The notes under the pieces: generated by a model
The model's database searches: none
Told to the model about the DNA's origin: nothing
What the model saw: the letters and a program-made list of their open reading frames with translations, nothing else
Translations under genes and position numbers: made by a program
In this document: one piece after another, positions 1-5,259 of the stretch
Position numbering within the stretch: the stretch's first letter is position 1
Layout: each line of letters begins with the position of its first letter
NCBI GenBank assembly: GCA_963578705.1
Contig: CAUZDT010000053.1
Location: 1 to 8,189, forward strand
Source of the DNA: UBA8886 sp963578705
GTDB taxonomy: Archaea; Thermoplasmatota; Poseidoniia; MGIII; CG-Epi1
Length of the DNA stretch: 8,189 nt
Reading direction: 5' to 3'

Positions 1-818
1 CGGGCGAGCCCGACTACCGCGGTCGGCTGAAGATTGAGCTGGAGGGGCGCGAGCTGGAGCTGGAGGCGGCGCTCCCGGCCGAGTCGAACGCTTCGCGGCT
101 CTTCGACGCTGCGAAGCGGCTCGAGCGTAAGGCGGTACGCGCGCGCGAACTCGCGGCGACGCCGCGCCCACGCAAGCGCAAGCCCGCCGCGCCGGCGGCC
201 CCGCAGGAGTGGTTCGAGCGCTTCCGCTGGTTCATCGCTTCCAGCGGCGAAATCGCGGTCGCCGGCCGCGACGCTACATCCAACGACCGCATCGTCAAGC
301 GCTACCTCAAGGCGGGCGACCGCTACGCGCACGCCGATATCCACGGCGCGCCCAGCGTCGTTGTGAAGCACGGCACCGAGCCGCCGTCAGCGGCGGCGAT
401 GGAGGAGGCGTGCTGCTTCAGCCTCGCCTGCTCACGTGCTTGGTCTGCCGGTGTCGCCTCCGGGCACGCTTACTGGGTCGAGGGCGAGCAGGTTTCGAAG
501 ACACCGCCGACTGGCGAGTACCTCCCCAAGGGCGCGTTCATGGTCCGCGGCCGCCGCAAGTGGCACCGCAATCTGCCGGTCGAGCTGGCGCTAGGCGAAA
601 TCGAGCGCGACGGCGCGCTGAAGCTGATGGCCGGCCCGCCCGCCGCGGTGCAGGCGCACGCCAGCCGCTGGGTCACGCTGAAGCCCGGCTTCACCGAGCG
701 CCAGCCGCTGGTGGCGCAGCTCGCCAGCGCTTTTGGACAGCCCCGCGAGGCGGTCGAGAAGCTGCTACCGGGTGGTAAGTACGAGATAACTTCTCTGCAC
801 AATGTTGATATAAAGTAA
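1..818 (+). CDS. rqcH: RqcH/NFACT family ribosome quality control protein, C-terminal part (5' truncated by window edge)
   Basis: The reading frame is open from the left edge (first full codon at 3) to a TAA at 816-818, giving 271 residues of a larger protein. Visible residues 1-60 are charged and helical, likely the end of the coiled-coil region. Residues about 68-185 match the NFACT-R (DUF814) domain: WFERFRWF, then GRDA.SND at 88-95, HADIHGA at 110-116, an SRAW motif, and QVSKTPPTGEYL at 163-174. The remainder has the archaeal tail pattern, with NLPVELALGEI, GGPP-like AGPPAAV and LLPGG. In this family (bacterial RqcH, eukaryotic Rqc2, archaeal homologues) the protein binds stalled large ribosomal subunits with tRNA and can direct C-terminal tailing of the nascent chain. 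The NFACT-N domain lies outside the window, so tailing competence cannot be judged. It converges on the tRNA-Leu gene with 27 nt between them. The last codons and the spacer are AT-rich compared with the GC-rich body. Confidence 0.93.
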   Translation, partial: GEPDYRGRLKIELEGRELELEAALPAESNASRLFDAAKRLERKAVRARELAATPRPRKRKPAAPAAPQEWFERFRWFIASSGEIAVAGRDATSNDRIVKRYLKAGDRYAHADIHGAPSVVVKHGTEPPSAAAMEEACCFSLACSRAWSAGVASGHAYWVEGEQVSKTPPTGEYLPKGAFMVRGRRKWHRNLPVELALGEIERDGALKLMAGPPAAVQAHASRWVTLKPGFTERQPLVAQLASAFGQPREAVEKLLPGGKYEITSLHNVDIK

Positions 819-845
819 ATTATTGTATCTGCTCTAGCGCATGAG

Positions 846-933
846 TGGTGCGGGGGGCCGGATTTGAACCGGCGTATCTCTAAAGAACCAGGCCCTCAAC
901 CTGGCGCAATTGGCCATGCTATGCGACCCCCGC
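846..933 (-). tRNA. tRNA-Leu, anticodon GAG, with encoded CCA
   Basis: Read on the minus strand, this 88-nt segment folds as a class II tRNA. The acceptor stem is GCGGGGG (933-927) with CCCCCGC (856-850). The D-stem is short (GCA/TGC) with GG in its loop. The anticodon stem is CCAGG/CCTGG around the loop TTGAGGG, so the anticodon is GAG and reads CUC/CUU leucine codons. A 14-nt variable arm can form a TCT/AGA hairpin, and the T-arm is GCCGG-TTCAAAT-CCGGC. The discriminator is A (849), followed by an encoded CCA (848-846). No intron is present. G10 is present, which is the target position of the Trm-G10 enzyme encoded at 4231-5211. The 5' base lies immediately after the rpo3 stop codon, and no AT-rich box lies 20-30 nt upstream, so co-transcription with the ribosomal operon and RNase P release are likely. 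Confidence 0.95.
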
Positions 934-1785
934 TCAGGCTGCCGCTTCTAGGCCGACAACGAACTCGGTGCAATGCGAATCTAGAGCTTTAAGGGCTTGT
1001 TCCAGCGCCAGCTGGGCGCTCACGGCACCGTTGGTCTCGAACTCGAAGAGGTAGTGGTCGGGCAGGGTCTCAATCTCGATAGCCGCTTCGGCCTTCAGGT
1101 CATCGTGATACTGCCGCAGGTTGCGGATAGCCTGGTATGCCTTGGCCGGGTCGCTGAGAAGGTGCGCCTTACTGCTCTTTTTGAAGCCGCCGGTACCGGC
1201 TGCCTTGACCAGTTCCGCGGCGCGGCTGCCGCTGATTTTCACGGTCTGCGCTTCGTAGAATCGCGGCGCGACGACCGCCTGCCACTTGGCGTGCTTGGCG
1301 CCGGTGCCGATGATGGCGCGGGCGTAGACCAGGATGGCCTGCCCTTCGCCCAGTTTGACGATGGGAACGTTCGGGTCGGGAATCGCGAGCGACTTGTCGC
1401 CGTTGACCGGTTCAAGGTCACTCGAGTAGACCGTGCAGGGCCCCTGCTTGTGGAGTGAATACATGATTTCCGGCTGCTTCTCCGGGTCATCGACTGCGTC
1501 GCCGTAGGCGGCGATGGTGTCTGCGTCGGTCGGGACCGGCAGCATTCCCAGTCGGTGCGCCAAGATTTCGTTGAACATGGCGCTGATGGACTCATACTCG
1601 CGCTCTTCACCTTCTTCGTCGGTCCAGGAGCCGAGTGCCCCCATGTGGAAATCGACTTCGTGGATTCCAAGGCAGGGCACCATCGTGATCATTGAACGGC
1701 GCAGCGAGTTGAGGAACGAGTAGTTAACCTCCTCGAATTCGAGCAGTCCGTAGTCGTCGCGCATTTCGCGGATGCTTAGCTTCAT
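934..1785 (-). CDS. rpo3: DNA-directed RNA polymerase subunit D (Rpo3)
   Basis: This 283-residue protein is the archaeal counterpart of the bacterial alpha N-terminal domain and eukaryotic RPB3/RPAC1. It pairs with Rpo11 to nucleate polymerase assembly. The alpha-type dimerisation motif is visible at residues 20-46 (FLNSLRRSMITMVPCLGIHEVDF core), with the second conserved stretch FNEILAHRLGMLPV at 71-84 and a C-terminal dimerisation helix around 254-275. The middle insert domain (about 115-200) has no cysteine cluster: the only cysteines are C38, C117 and C272. The 4Fe-4S ferredoxin-like site seen in some archaeal Rpo3 proteins is therefore absent. The ATG shares one base with the rps11 stop (TGATG), and a strong Shine-Dalgarno GGAGGG sits inside the rps11 end. 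This is its usual place after rps13, rps4 and rps11 in Archaea. The TGA stop is followed directly by tRNA-Leu. Confidence 0.96.
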   Translation of the reverse strand: MKLSIREMRDDYGLLEFEEVNYSFLNSLRRSMITMVPCLGIHEVDFHMGALGSWTDEEGEEREYESISAMFNEILAHRLGMLPVPTDADTIAAYGDAVDDPEKQPEIMYSLHKQGPCTVYSSDLEPVNGDKSLAIPDPNVPIVKLGEGQAILVYARAIIGTGAKHAKWQAVVAPRFYEAQTVKISGSRAAELVKAAGTGGFKKSSKAHLLSDPAKAYQAIRNLRQYHDDLKAEAAIEIETLPDHYLFEFETNGAVSAQLALEQALKALDSHCTEFVVGLEAAA

Positions 1786-2174
1786 CAGACCCTCCGTCCG
1801 CGGCGCCCGCCCTTGGGTTTGCCGCCGTCATGCGGGACCGGTGTAACGTCATCGATGCGTGTAATCATGATGCCGGCGCGCGTCAGCGCCCGGATGGCCG
1901 CCTGTGCGCCCGGCCCGGGATTGCCGCCCCGCTTGCCGCCGGCGCCGCGCAGCCGCACCTGCACCTGCTGGATGCCGCGCTCCTTGAGGGTGCCGGCGAC
2001 CTGGTTGGCCGCCAGCATCGCCGCGTGGGGGCGCGATTCCTCGCGCTGTGCCCGCACGACCATGCCGCCAGAGCACTTGGCGATGGTCTCCGCGCCCGTG
2101 GCGTCGGTGACTGTGATAATGACGTTATTGTGAGACGCAAAGATGTGCGCCACCGCCCAGCGTTCGCGGCTCAT
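1785..2174 (-). CDS. rps11: 30S ribosomal protein S11 (uS11)
   Basis: This 129-residue protein of the small-subunit platform contacts 16S rRNA near the E site. Family motifs are clear: SHNN at 14-17 followed by VIITVTD, KCSGGMVV, GIQQVQVRLRG, the GPGAQAAIRAL box at 87-97, and the basic C-terminus DVTPVPHDGGKPKGGRRGRRV (109-129) typical of archaeal/eukaryotic S11. Length is normal for archaea. The ATG overlaps the rps4 stop as ATGA (4 nt). A Shine-Dalgarno-like GAGGAG five bases upstream lies within the last rps4 codons, which suggests translational coupling. The stop codon overlaps the rpo3 start by one base. Confidence 0.97.
   Translation of the reverse strand: MSRERWAVAHIFASHNNVIITVTDATGAETIAKCSGGMVVRAQREESRPHAAMLAANQVAGTLKERGIQQVQVRLRGAGGKRGGNPGPGAQAAIRALTRAGIMITRIDDVTPVPHDGGKPKGGRRGRRV
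1790..1795 (-). promoter_or_regulatory. Ribosome binding site of rpo3
   Basis: GGAGGG lies on the minus strand four bases before the rpo3 ATG, inside the last sense codons of rps11. It supports the ATG at 1785 and independent re-initiation at the TGATG junction. Confidence 0.75.
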
Positions 2175-2917
2175 TTCTTCTCCTCGCTGGCGGCTTCTGG
2201 GGCCGCCTCGACCGCTTCCTCAGCCGCTGCTTCTTTAGCCTTTGCAGCGGACTTTTCCTTCTTTTCAGCAGCAGGCTTCTTTGCCTTCGGCTGCGCCTCG
2301 TCTGGCGAGGATTTTTCCGGCTTCTCGTCGGAGGCTTTCGCCTTTTCTTTCACTGTTGGTGCCTCTTCCTCAGCCGGCTCCGTGTCGAAGTCTGCGTCGG
2401 TGCGCGGCTTGGGCCGCACCGGGTGGAGGTCACTCATGAGTGGTGAACCGCTGAAGTAGGCAATCTGCTTCTCCTGCATCCGGGTGACCAGCATGCCGGG
2501 AACTCGCGCGACGGTACCGTCGATAGTGATGTGGCCGTGCGTAATCAGCTGCCGCGACTGCTTCGGTGTAGAGGCAAGTCCCTGCAGGTAAACCTGTGTT
2601 TGCAGCCGCCGGTCGAGCAGCTTCTCAACATCCATGCGCAGTACATCCTCCAGGTCGGAACCGCGGTCAAGCAGCCCGAGCCGGTCGAGCCGGCCCAGCA
2701 GCAGCCTGCGTTCCTTCTGCGCCTGCTCCGAGGCGGTGGCGGTGAGCTTTCGTGCCTGCTGTCGCATCTGCCGCACGCTCGTGCTGGCTTTCCAGATTTC
2801 ACGCTTGTTCTTGAGCCCATACTGGTGGACCAGCGCGCTCTCCTTCTCGATGCGCTCCTTCTGCCAAGGGTGTGATGGAGTATCGTAATGTTTGCGGGGA
2901 AATCGTGGGTCGCCCAT
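2171..2917 (-). CDS. rps4: 30S ribosomal protein S4 (uS4) with long charged C-terminal tail
   Basis: The protein has 248 residues, and the first ~168 match archaeal S4. The N-terminus begins MGDPRFPRKHYDTPSHPW, followed by a helical region. The S4 RNA-binding domain lies at about 103-165 (RRLQTQVYLQGLA, SRQLITHGHITIDG, VPGMLV). S4 is a primary 16S rRNA binder that initiates small-subunit assembly. I chose the ATG at 2917 because conserved archaeal S4 sequence begins there. An in-frame extension up to 3016 is only shadow sequence of rps13. The start is 4 nt after the rps13 TAG and has only a weak AAGAAG purine run upstream. Residues about 170-248 form a low-complexity Lys/Glu/Ala/Pro tail that is probably disordered and is not part of the core fold. 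Such a tail makes the protein longer than the roughly 170-200 residues common for archaeal S4. Confidence 0.95.
   Translation of the reverse strand: MGDPRFPRKHYDTPSHPWQKERIEKESALVHQYGLKNKREIWKASTSVRQMRQQARKLTATASEQAQKERRLLLGRLDRLGLLDRGSDLEDVLRMDVEKLLDRRLQTQVYLQGLASTPKQSRQLITHGHITIDGTVARVPGMLVTRMQEKQIAYFSGSPLMSDLHPVRPKPRTDADFDTEPAEEEAPTVKEKAKASDEKPEKSSPDEAQPKAKKPAAEKKEKSAAKAKEAAAEEAVEAAPEAASEEKK
2180..2185 (-). promoter_or_regulatory. Ribosome binding site of rps11
   Basis: GAGGAG lies on the minus strand with a 5-nt spacer to the rps11 ATG, embedded in the glutamate codons at the end of rps4. It fits coupled translation through the ATGA overlap. Confidence 0.65.
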
Positions 2918-2921
2918 AATT

Positions 2922-3380
2922 CTACTTCTTAATCTTCTTGCGGCTGACGCCCAGCGCCAGGCCATGCCGTCCGTTGGAGTATGTGCGCTGGCCGCGGACC
3001 TTGTGCCCCGACGCATGTCGCACGCCGCGATAGCACTTGATTTTCTTCAGCCGGTTAATATCCTCTTCCTGCGTCATCTTCAACTCGATGCTCACCTGGT
3101 GCATGTCCTCGCCTGAGTCGTAATCCCGCTGCCGGTTCGTGAGCCATCCCGGGACGCTTCCGGCGGCGGTACGGATAGCCTCTTCCAGCCGCGCGATGTC
3201 CTCGTCATCCAGCTCGCCGGCGGGGCGCGCGGGCTTAAGCTTCAACCTGGTAATCAGTGCGCTGCCAATACGCGGTCCGATGCCCTTGATGGAGGGCAGG
3301 GCGTACGCCAGCTTCTGCTCTCCGGGGATGTCCGTTCCTGCAATGCGGACTATGTATTTGAATTCGCTATCTTCAGCCAA
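2922..3380 (-). CDS. rps13: 30S ribosomal protein S13 (uS13), TTG start
   Basis: This 152-residue protein of the small-subunit head contacts 5S/L5 bridges and tRNA. It shows the IVRIAGTDIPGEQKL start, the helix-two-turn-helix region IKGIGPRIGSAL (31-42), and the signature CYRGVRHASGHKVRGQRT at 116-133 followed by a basic tail, as in archaeal S13. It is the first gene of the operon. The start is TTG at 3380-3378: no in-frame ATG lies upstream before the promoter, the conserved N-terminus begins here, and a perfect GGGAGG Shine-Dalgarno sits 5 nt upstream. The promoter TATA box predicts a short leader of about 25 nt. Its stop is 4 nt before rps4. Confidence 0.96.
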   Translation of the reverse strand: MAEDSEFKYIVRIAGTDIPGEQKLAYALPSIKGIGPRIGSALITRLKLKPARPAGELDDEDIARLEEAIRTAAGSVPGWLTNRQRDYDSGEDMHQVSIELKMTQEEDINRLKKIKCYRGVRHASGHKVRGQRTYSNGRHGLALGVSRKKIKK

Positions 3381-3385
3381 ATATG

Positions 3386-3391
3386 CCTCCC
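3386..3391 (-). promoter_or_regulatory. Ribosome binding site that decides the TTG start of rps13
   Basis: GGGAGG on the minus strand is followed by the 5-nt spacer CATAT and then TTG. This is the strongest Shine-Dalgarno match noticed in the window and is the main reason for accepting a TTG initiator. Confidence 0.8.
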
Positions 3392-3425
3392 TGAGGACTC
3401 AGGAGTTGGCGGCAGTCTAGACCCC

Positions 3426-3441
3426 TATTTATATGCTTTCC
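3426..3441 (-). promoter_or_regulatory. Archaeal promoter (BRE + TATA box) of the rps13 operon
   Basis: On the minus strand, GGAAAGC (BRE-like, purine-rich) is followed directly by ATATAAATA, a near-ideal archaeal TATA box. Counting about 26 nt from the box centre places transcription start near 3405. This gives a leader of about 25 nt that contains the GGGAGG ribosome binding site. The start-site estimate is inference from usual archaeal spacing. Confidence 0.75.
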
Positions 3442-3478
3442 TTCAGGACGAGCATCTCTCAGTCGGGGGTAACAATTC

Positions 3479-3486
3479 TTTATAGT
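3479..3486 (+). promoter_or_regulatory. TATA box of the PKD protein gene, probably leaderless
   Basis: TTTATAGT is centred 26.5 nt before the ATG at 3509. At normal archaeal spacing this puts transcription start at or next to the start codon, and no Shine-Dalgarno is present between box and ATG. A leaderless mRNA is the simplest reading. Confidence 0.65.
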
Positions 3487-3508
3487 AGGGGTCTGGTCGC
3501 GCAGTCGC

Positions 3509-4234
3509 ATGAAGAAGCTGAGCCTGATAATCCTGCTGCTGCTGCTCATCGCCGGCGCTGGCGCTGGCGCAGGATACTGGTTCCTGGTCCTCGAGGCTGA
3601 TGACGATGATGGAGAGGAACAGGTCAACCACACCCCCACCGCCAGGATTGCGATGGAGCCGGCCGACGGCAAGGTCGGGATTGGCGAGGAGCTTTCGTTA
3701 TCAGGCCATCTATCAAGCGATTCCGACGGCGACCCGCTAGTTTACAACTGGGATTTTGGTGACGGAAACACCTCCTCGGGGCTGATGGTATCCTATGCCT
3801 GGGATATGGAGGGCAGTTACTCGGTGACCCTTACCGTCAGCGACCCTGCCAACGCGACTGATTCGGACATCGTGCAGGTGACGGTTTCCAGTGGCTCGAA
3901 CGTCTACACCGACGACCGCTCGGGCGACGTCCAGTGCCAGCTTACGGGTGGCAGCTGCAACTCCGAAGAGCAGGATTTCCCGGTCGAGGCTGACGCCGCG
4001 CGAGTAAAGCTGGGGTGGAACCTTACCGATGAGCGGACCCTTACAACTTCTGAGGTGAGCATTTTCGTCTTCAACGGTACCGGCGACGAGATTTTCAATA
4101 ACACCTACAACGAGGGCAGCTTCTCCGTAGAGTTCTCTGGCGGGCAGGTTGATAGCGTCGGCGACTGGACTTGGCTCATCGAAGCCGAGGCGGGCGCGAT
4201 GTCCTATGAGCTCTCGATTCGCGTCGAATACTAG
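3509..4234 (+). CDS. Membrane-anchored, surface-exposed PKD-domain protein of unknown function
   Basis: The protein has 241 residues. Residues 1-29 are MKK followed by a Leu/Ile/Ala/Gly-rich hydrophobic stretch, which looks like a signal anchor or uncleaved signal peptide. An acidic linker with a run of Asp/Glu follows (30-37). Residues about 43-127 form a PKD domain: TPTARI, the hallmark YNWDFGDG (79-86), YSVTLTVSD and IVQVTV. PKD domains are extracellular beta-sandwiches, common in archaeal surface proteins. Residues 130-241 look like a second beta-rich domain that I do not recognise. It has two cysteines, C143 and C150, that could pair. Several N-X-S/T sequons occur in the external part (N40, N87, N115, N171, N189, N197), consistent with a glycosylated surface protein. 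The gene is divergent from the ribosomal operon and appears monocistronic. Its TAG overlaps the convergent methyltransferase stop. Confidence 0.85.
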   Translation: MKKLSLIILLLLLIAGAGAGAGYWFLVLEADDDDGEEQVNHTPTARIAMEPADGKVGIGEELSLSGHLSSDSDGDPLVYNWDFGDGNTSSGLMVSYAWDMEGSYSVTLTVSDPANATDSDIVQVTVSSGSNVYTDDRSGDVQCQLTGGSCNSEEQDFPVEADAARVKLGWNLTDERTLTTSEVSIFVFNGTGDEIFNNTYNEGSFSVEFSGGQVDSVGDWTWLIEAEAGAMSYELSIRVEY

Positions 4235-5211
4235 TCGCGTTCGAGCACCAGCAGGTGCCGCGTCAGCGACCCGTGCACATACCACTCGCAGCGGTACAGC
4301 TCGCTGAAGCCCGCCTGCGGCAGCAGCGCCGGGTCCGGCAGCGCCAGCACCAGTAGCCCCCCGGCCGGCAGCGCCTCTGCACAGGCGGTGCTGAAGCGCG
4401 CGAGCAGCTCCCCGAGCGGCTCGCGCGCGGTCGACGCGGAGCGGCCGTAGGGTGGGTCGGTCGCAATTGCGTCAGGCCGCGTGCGCTGCACCACGGCGGC
4501 GGCATCGCCCTGCTCCAGTTCCAGTTCATGGCTGAAGTGCCGTAAATTTTCGCGCGACGCGTCGACCATCTCGCCGTCGACGTCGCTGCCGCTCGCCGCC
4601 AGCCCGCAGTCGGCCGCCTCGATGAGCAGCCCGCCGGTGCCGCAGAACGGGTCGAGCAGCTGCCCGTCGCCTGACGGGAGCGCCAGGTTGACCATCGCGC
4701 GCGCCAGCCGTGGCGGCAGCGAGACCGGCGCAAAGCGCGGCCGCCGGTTCAGGTGATGCTCGAGACAGCGGCGGTAGCCGGTCGGCTCGCGCTCGAGCAT
4801 GAGTTCGAGCGCCTCGCCCTGGAAGACGCGCAGCGTGATTTCAGGCTGCTCCAGGTCGACGCGGCCGGTCGCCGCCAGCGCACCGCCGAGCCGCTGGTTG
4901 ACCGCCTGCGGCTCGAGCGGCCCGGGCGCACAGCGTACCGCGAAACGCGCGCCGCTGAGGTTGATGGCGGCTGCCGCCGCTTCCAGCTCCGTCAGCGAGC
5001 CAGCGGCGGCGAGCTCGCCGCCGCTGCGCACCATCCCCAGCCGCGCCAGTAAGCCGGCCGGCGGCGGCCGTGCCAGCGCGCAGCACAGCCGCAGCCCTGT
5101 CGCCTCCGCGAAGGCGGGTGCGCAGTCGGCCGCCGACAGCAACTCTTCGAGTTCGGCGCGCGCCAGTTGCGGTTGCTCGCCGCCCAGCTCGAAGACCCAC
5201 ACGTCTGCCAT
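4231..5211 (-). CDS. tRNA (guanine-10 N2)-methyltransferase, archaeal Trm-G10/Trm11 family
   Basis: This 326-residue protein has an N-terminal THUMP-like RNA-binding region (about 1-155) and a class I SAM-dependent methyltransferase domain. Motif I DPFCGTGGLLIEAA is at 187-200, an acidic motif II region (SDVDGEMVDASRENL) at 209-223, and the catalytic motif IV TDPPYGRS at 251-258. The protein ends GSLTRHLLVLERD as in this family. The (T)DPPYG motif and domain order fit enzymes that make m2G/m2,2G at position 10 of tRNAs; Trm11 in eukaryotes makes only m2G. The tRNA-Leu in this window carries G10. I chose the ATG at 5211 because the frame upstream runs through uppS, MADVWVFELGG is a plausible beta-strand start, and a TATA box sits 24.5 nt upstream, implying a leaderless mRNA. 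It overlaps the convergent PKD gene by 4 nt. A related THUMP-methyltransferase with another target is possible but less likely. Confidence 0.9.
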   Translation of the reverse strand: MADVWVFELGGEQPQLARAELEELLSAADCAPAFAEATGLRLCCALARPPPAGLLARLGMVRSGGELAAAGSLTELEAAAAAINLSGARFAVRCAPGPLEPQAVNQRLGGALAATGRVDLEQPEITLRVFQGEALELMLEREPTGYRRCLEHHLNRRPRFAPVSLPPRLARAMVNLALPSGDGQLLDPFCGTGGLLIEAADCGLAASGSDVDGEMVDASRENLRHFSHELELEQGDAAAVVQRTRPDAIATDPPYGRSASTAREPLGELLARFSTACAEALPAGGLLVLALPDPALLPQAGFSELYRCEWYVHGSLTRHLLVLERD

Positions 5212-5231
5212 GTGGCGGGAGCGGCCGGCTT

Positions 5232-5239
5232 CATATATG
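5232..5239. promoter_or_regulatory. Palindromic TATA box shared by the divergent methyltransferase and uppS genes
   Basis: CATATATG is a perfect 8-bp palindrome centred at 5235.5. The methyltransferase ATG begins at 5211 and the uppS GTG at 5260, each exactly 24.5 nt from the centre. No other AT-rich box is present in the 48-nt intergenic region, which is otherwise GC-rich. Both genes lack a Shine-Dalgarno at the expected place, so one TBP site probably drives two leaderless transcripts. Confidence 0.65.
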
Positions 5240-5259
5240 GGTCGCGAAGGTGCCGCGCC

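Larger units (their letters stand above)
3419..3494. repeat. 9-bp perfect inverted repeat flanking the two divergent TATA boxes
   Basis: AGACCCCTA at 3419-3427 and its exact reverse complement TAGGGGTCT at 3486-3494 lie 58 nt apart. On each strand the TAGGGGTCT arm sits directly downstream of the TATA box: TATAAA then the arm on the minus strand, TATAG then the arm on the plus strand. Each arm therefore falls between TATA box and predicted start site, a place where a repressor could act. Function is not shown. Confidence 0.6.

Noticed and set aside
819..845. Transcription terminator between rqcH and tRNA-Leu
   Set aside because: The spacer is AT-rich but has no long T run on either strand and no clear hairpin, so I could not support a terminator call.
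846..933. Intron in the tRNA-Leu anticodon loop
   Set aside because: The anticodon loop is exactly seven bases. The extra bases lie in the class II variable arm, as normal for tRNA-Leu.
997..1458. Plus-strand open frame of 153 codons opposite rpo3
   Set aside because: High GC content keeps antisense frames open. It has no recognisable domain and lies wholly over a conserved gene.
2918..3016. N-terminal extension of S4 to an earlier ATG
   Set aside because: These 33 residues are the out-of-frame shadow of the rps13 end, and known archaeal S4 proteins begin at the MGDPR-like site.
5167..5259. Upstream ATG start for uppS
   Set aside because: It would overlap the divergent methyltransferase N-terminus and promoter. 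Family-like sequence begins after the GTG at 5260, which is correctly spaced from the TATA box.
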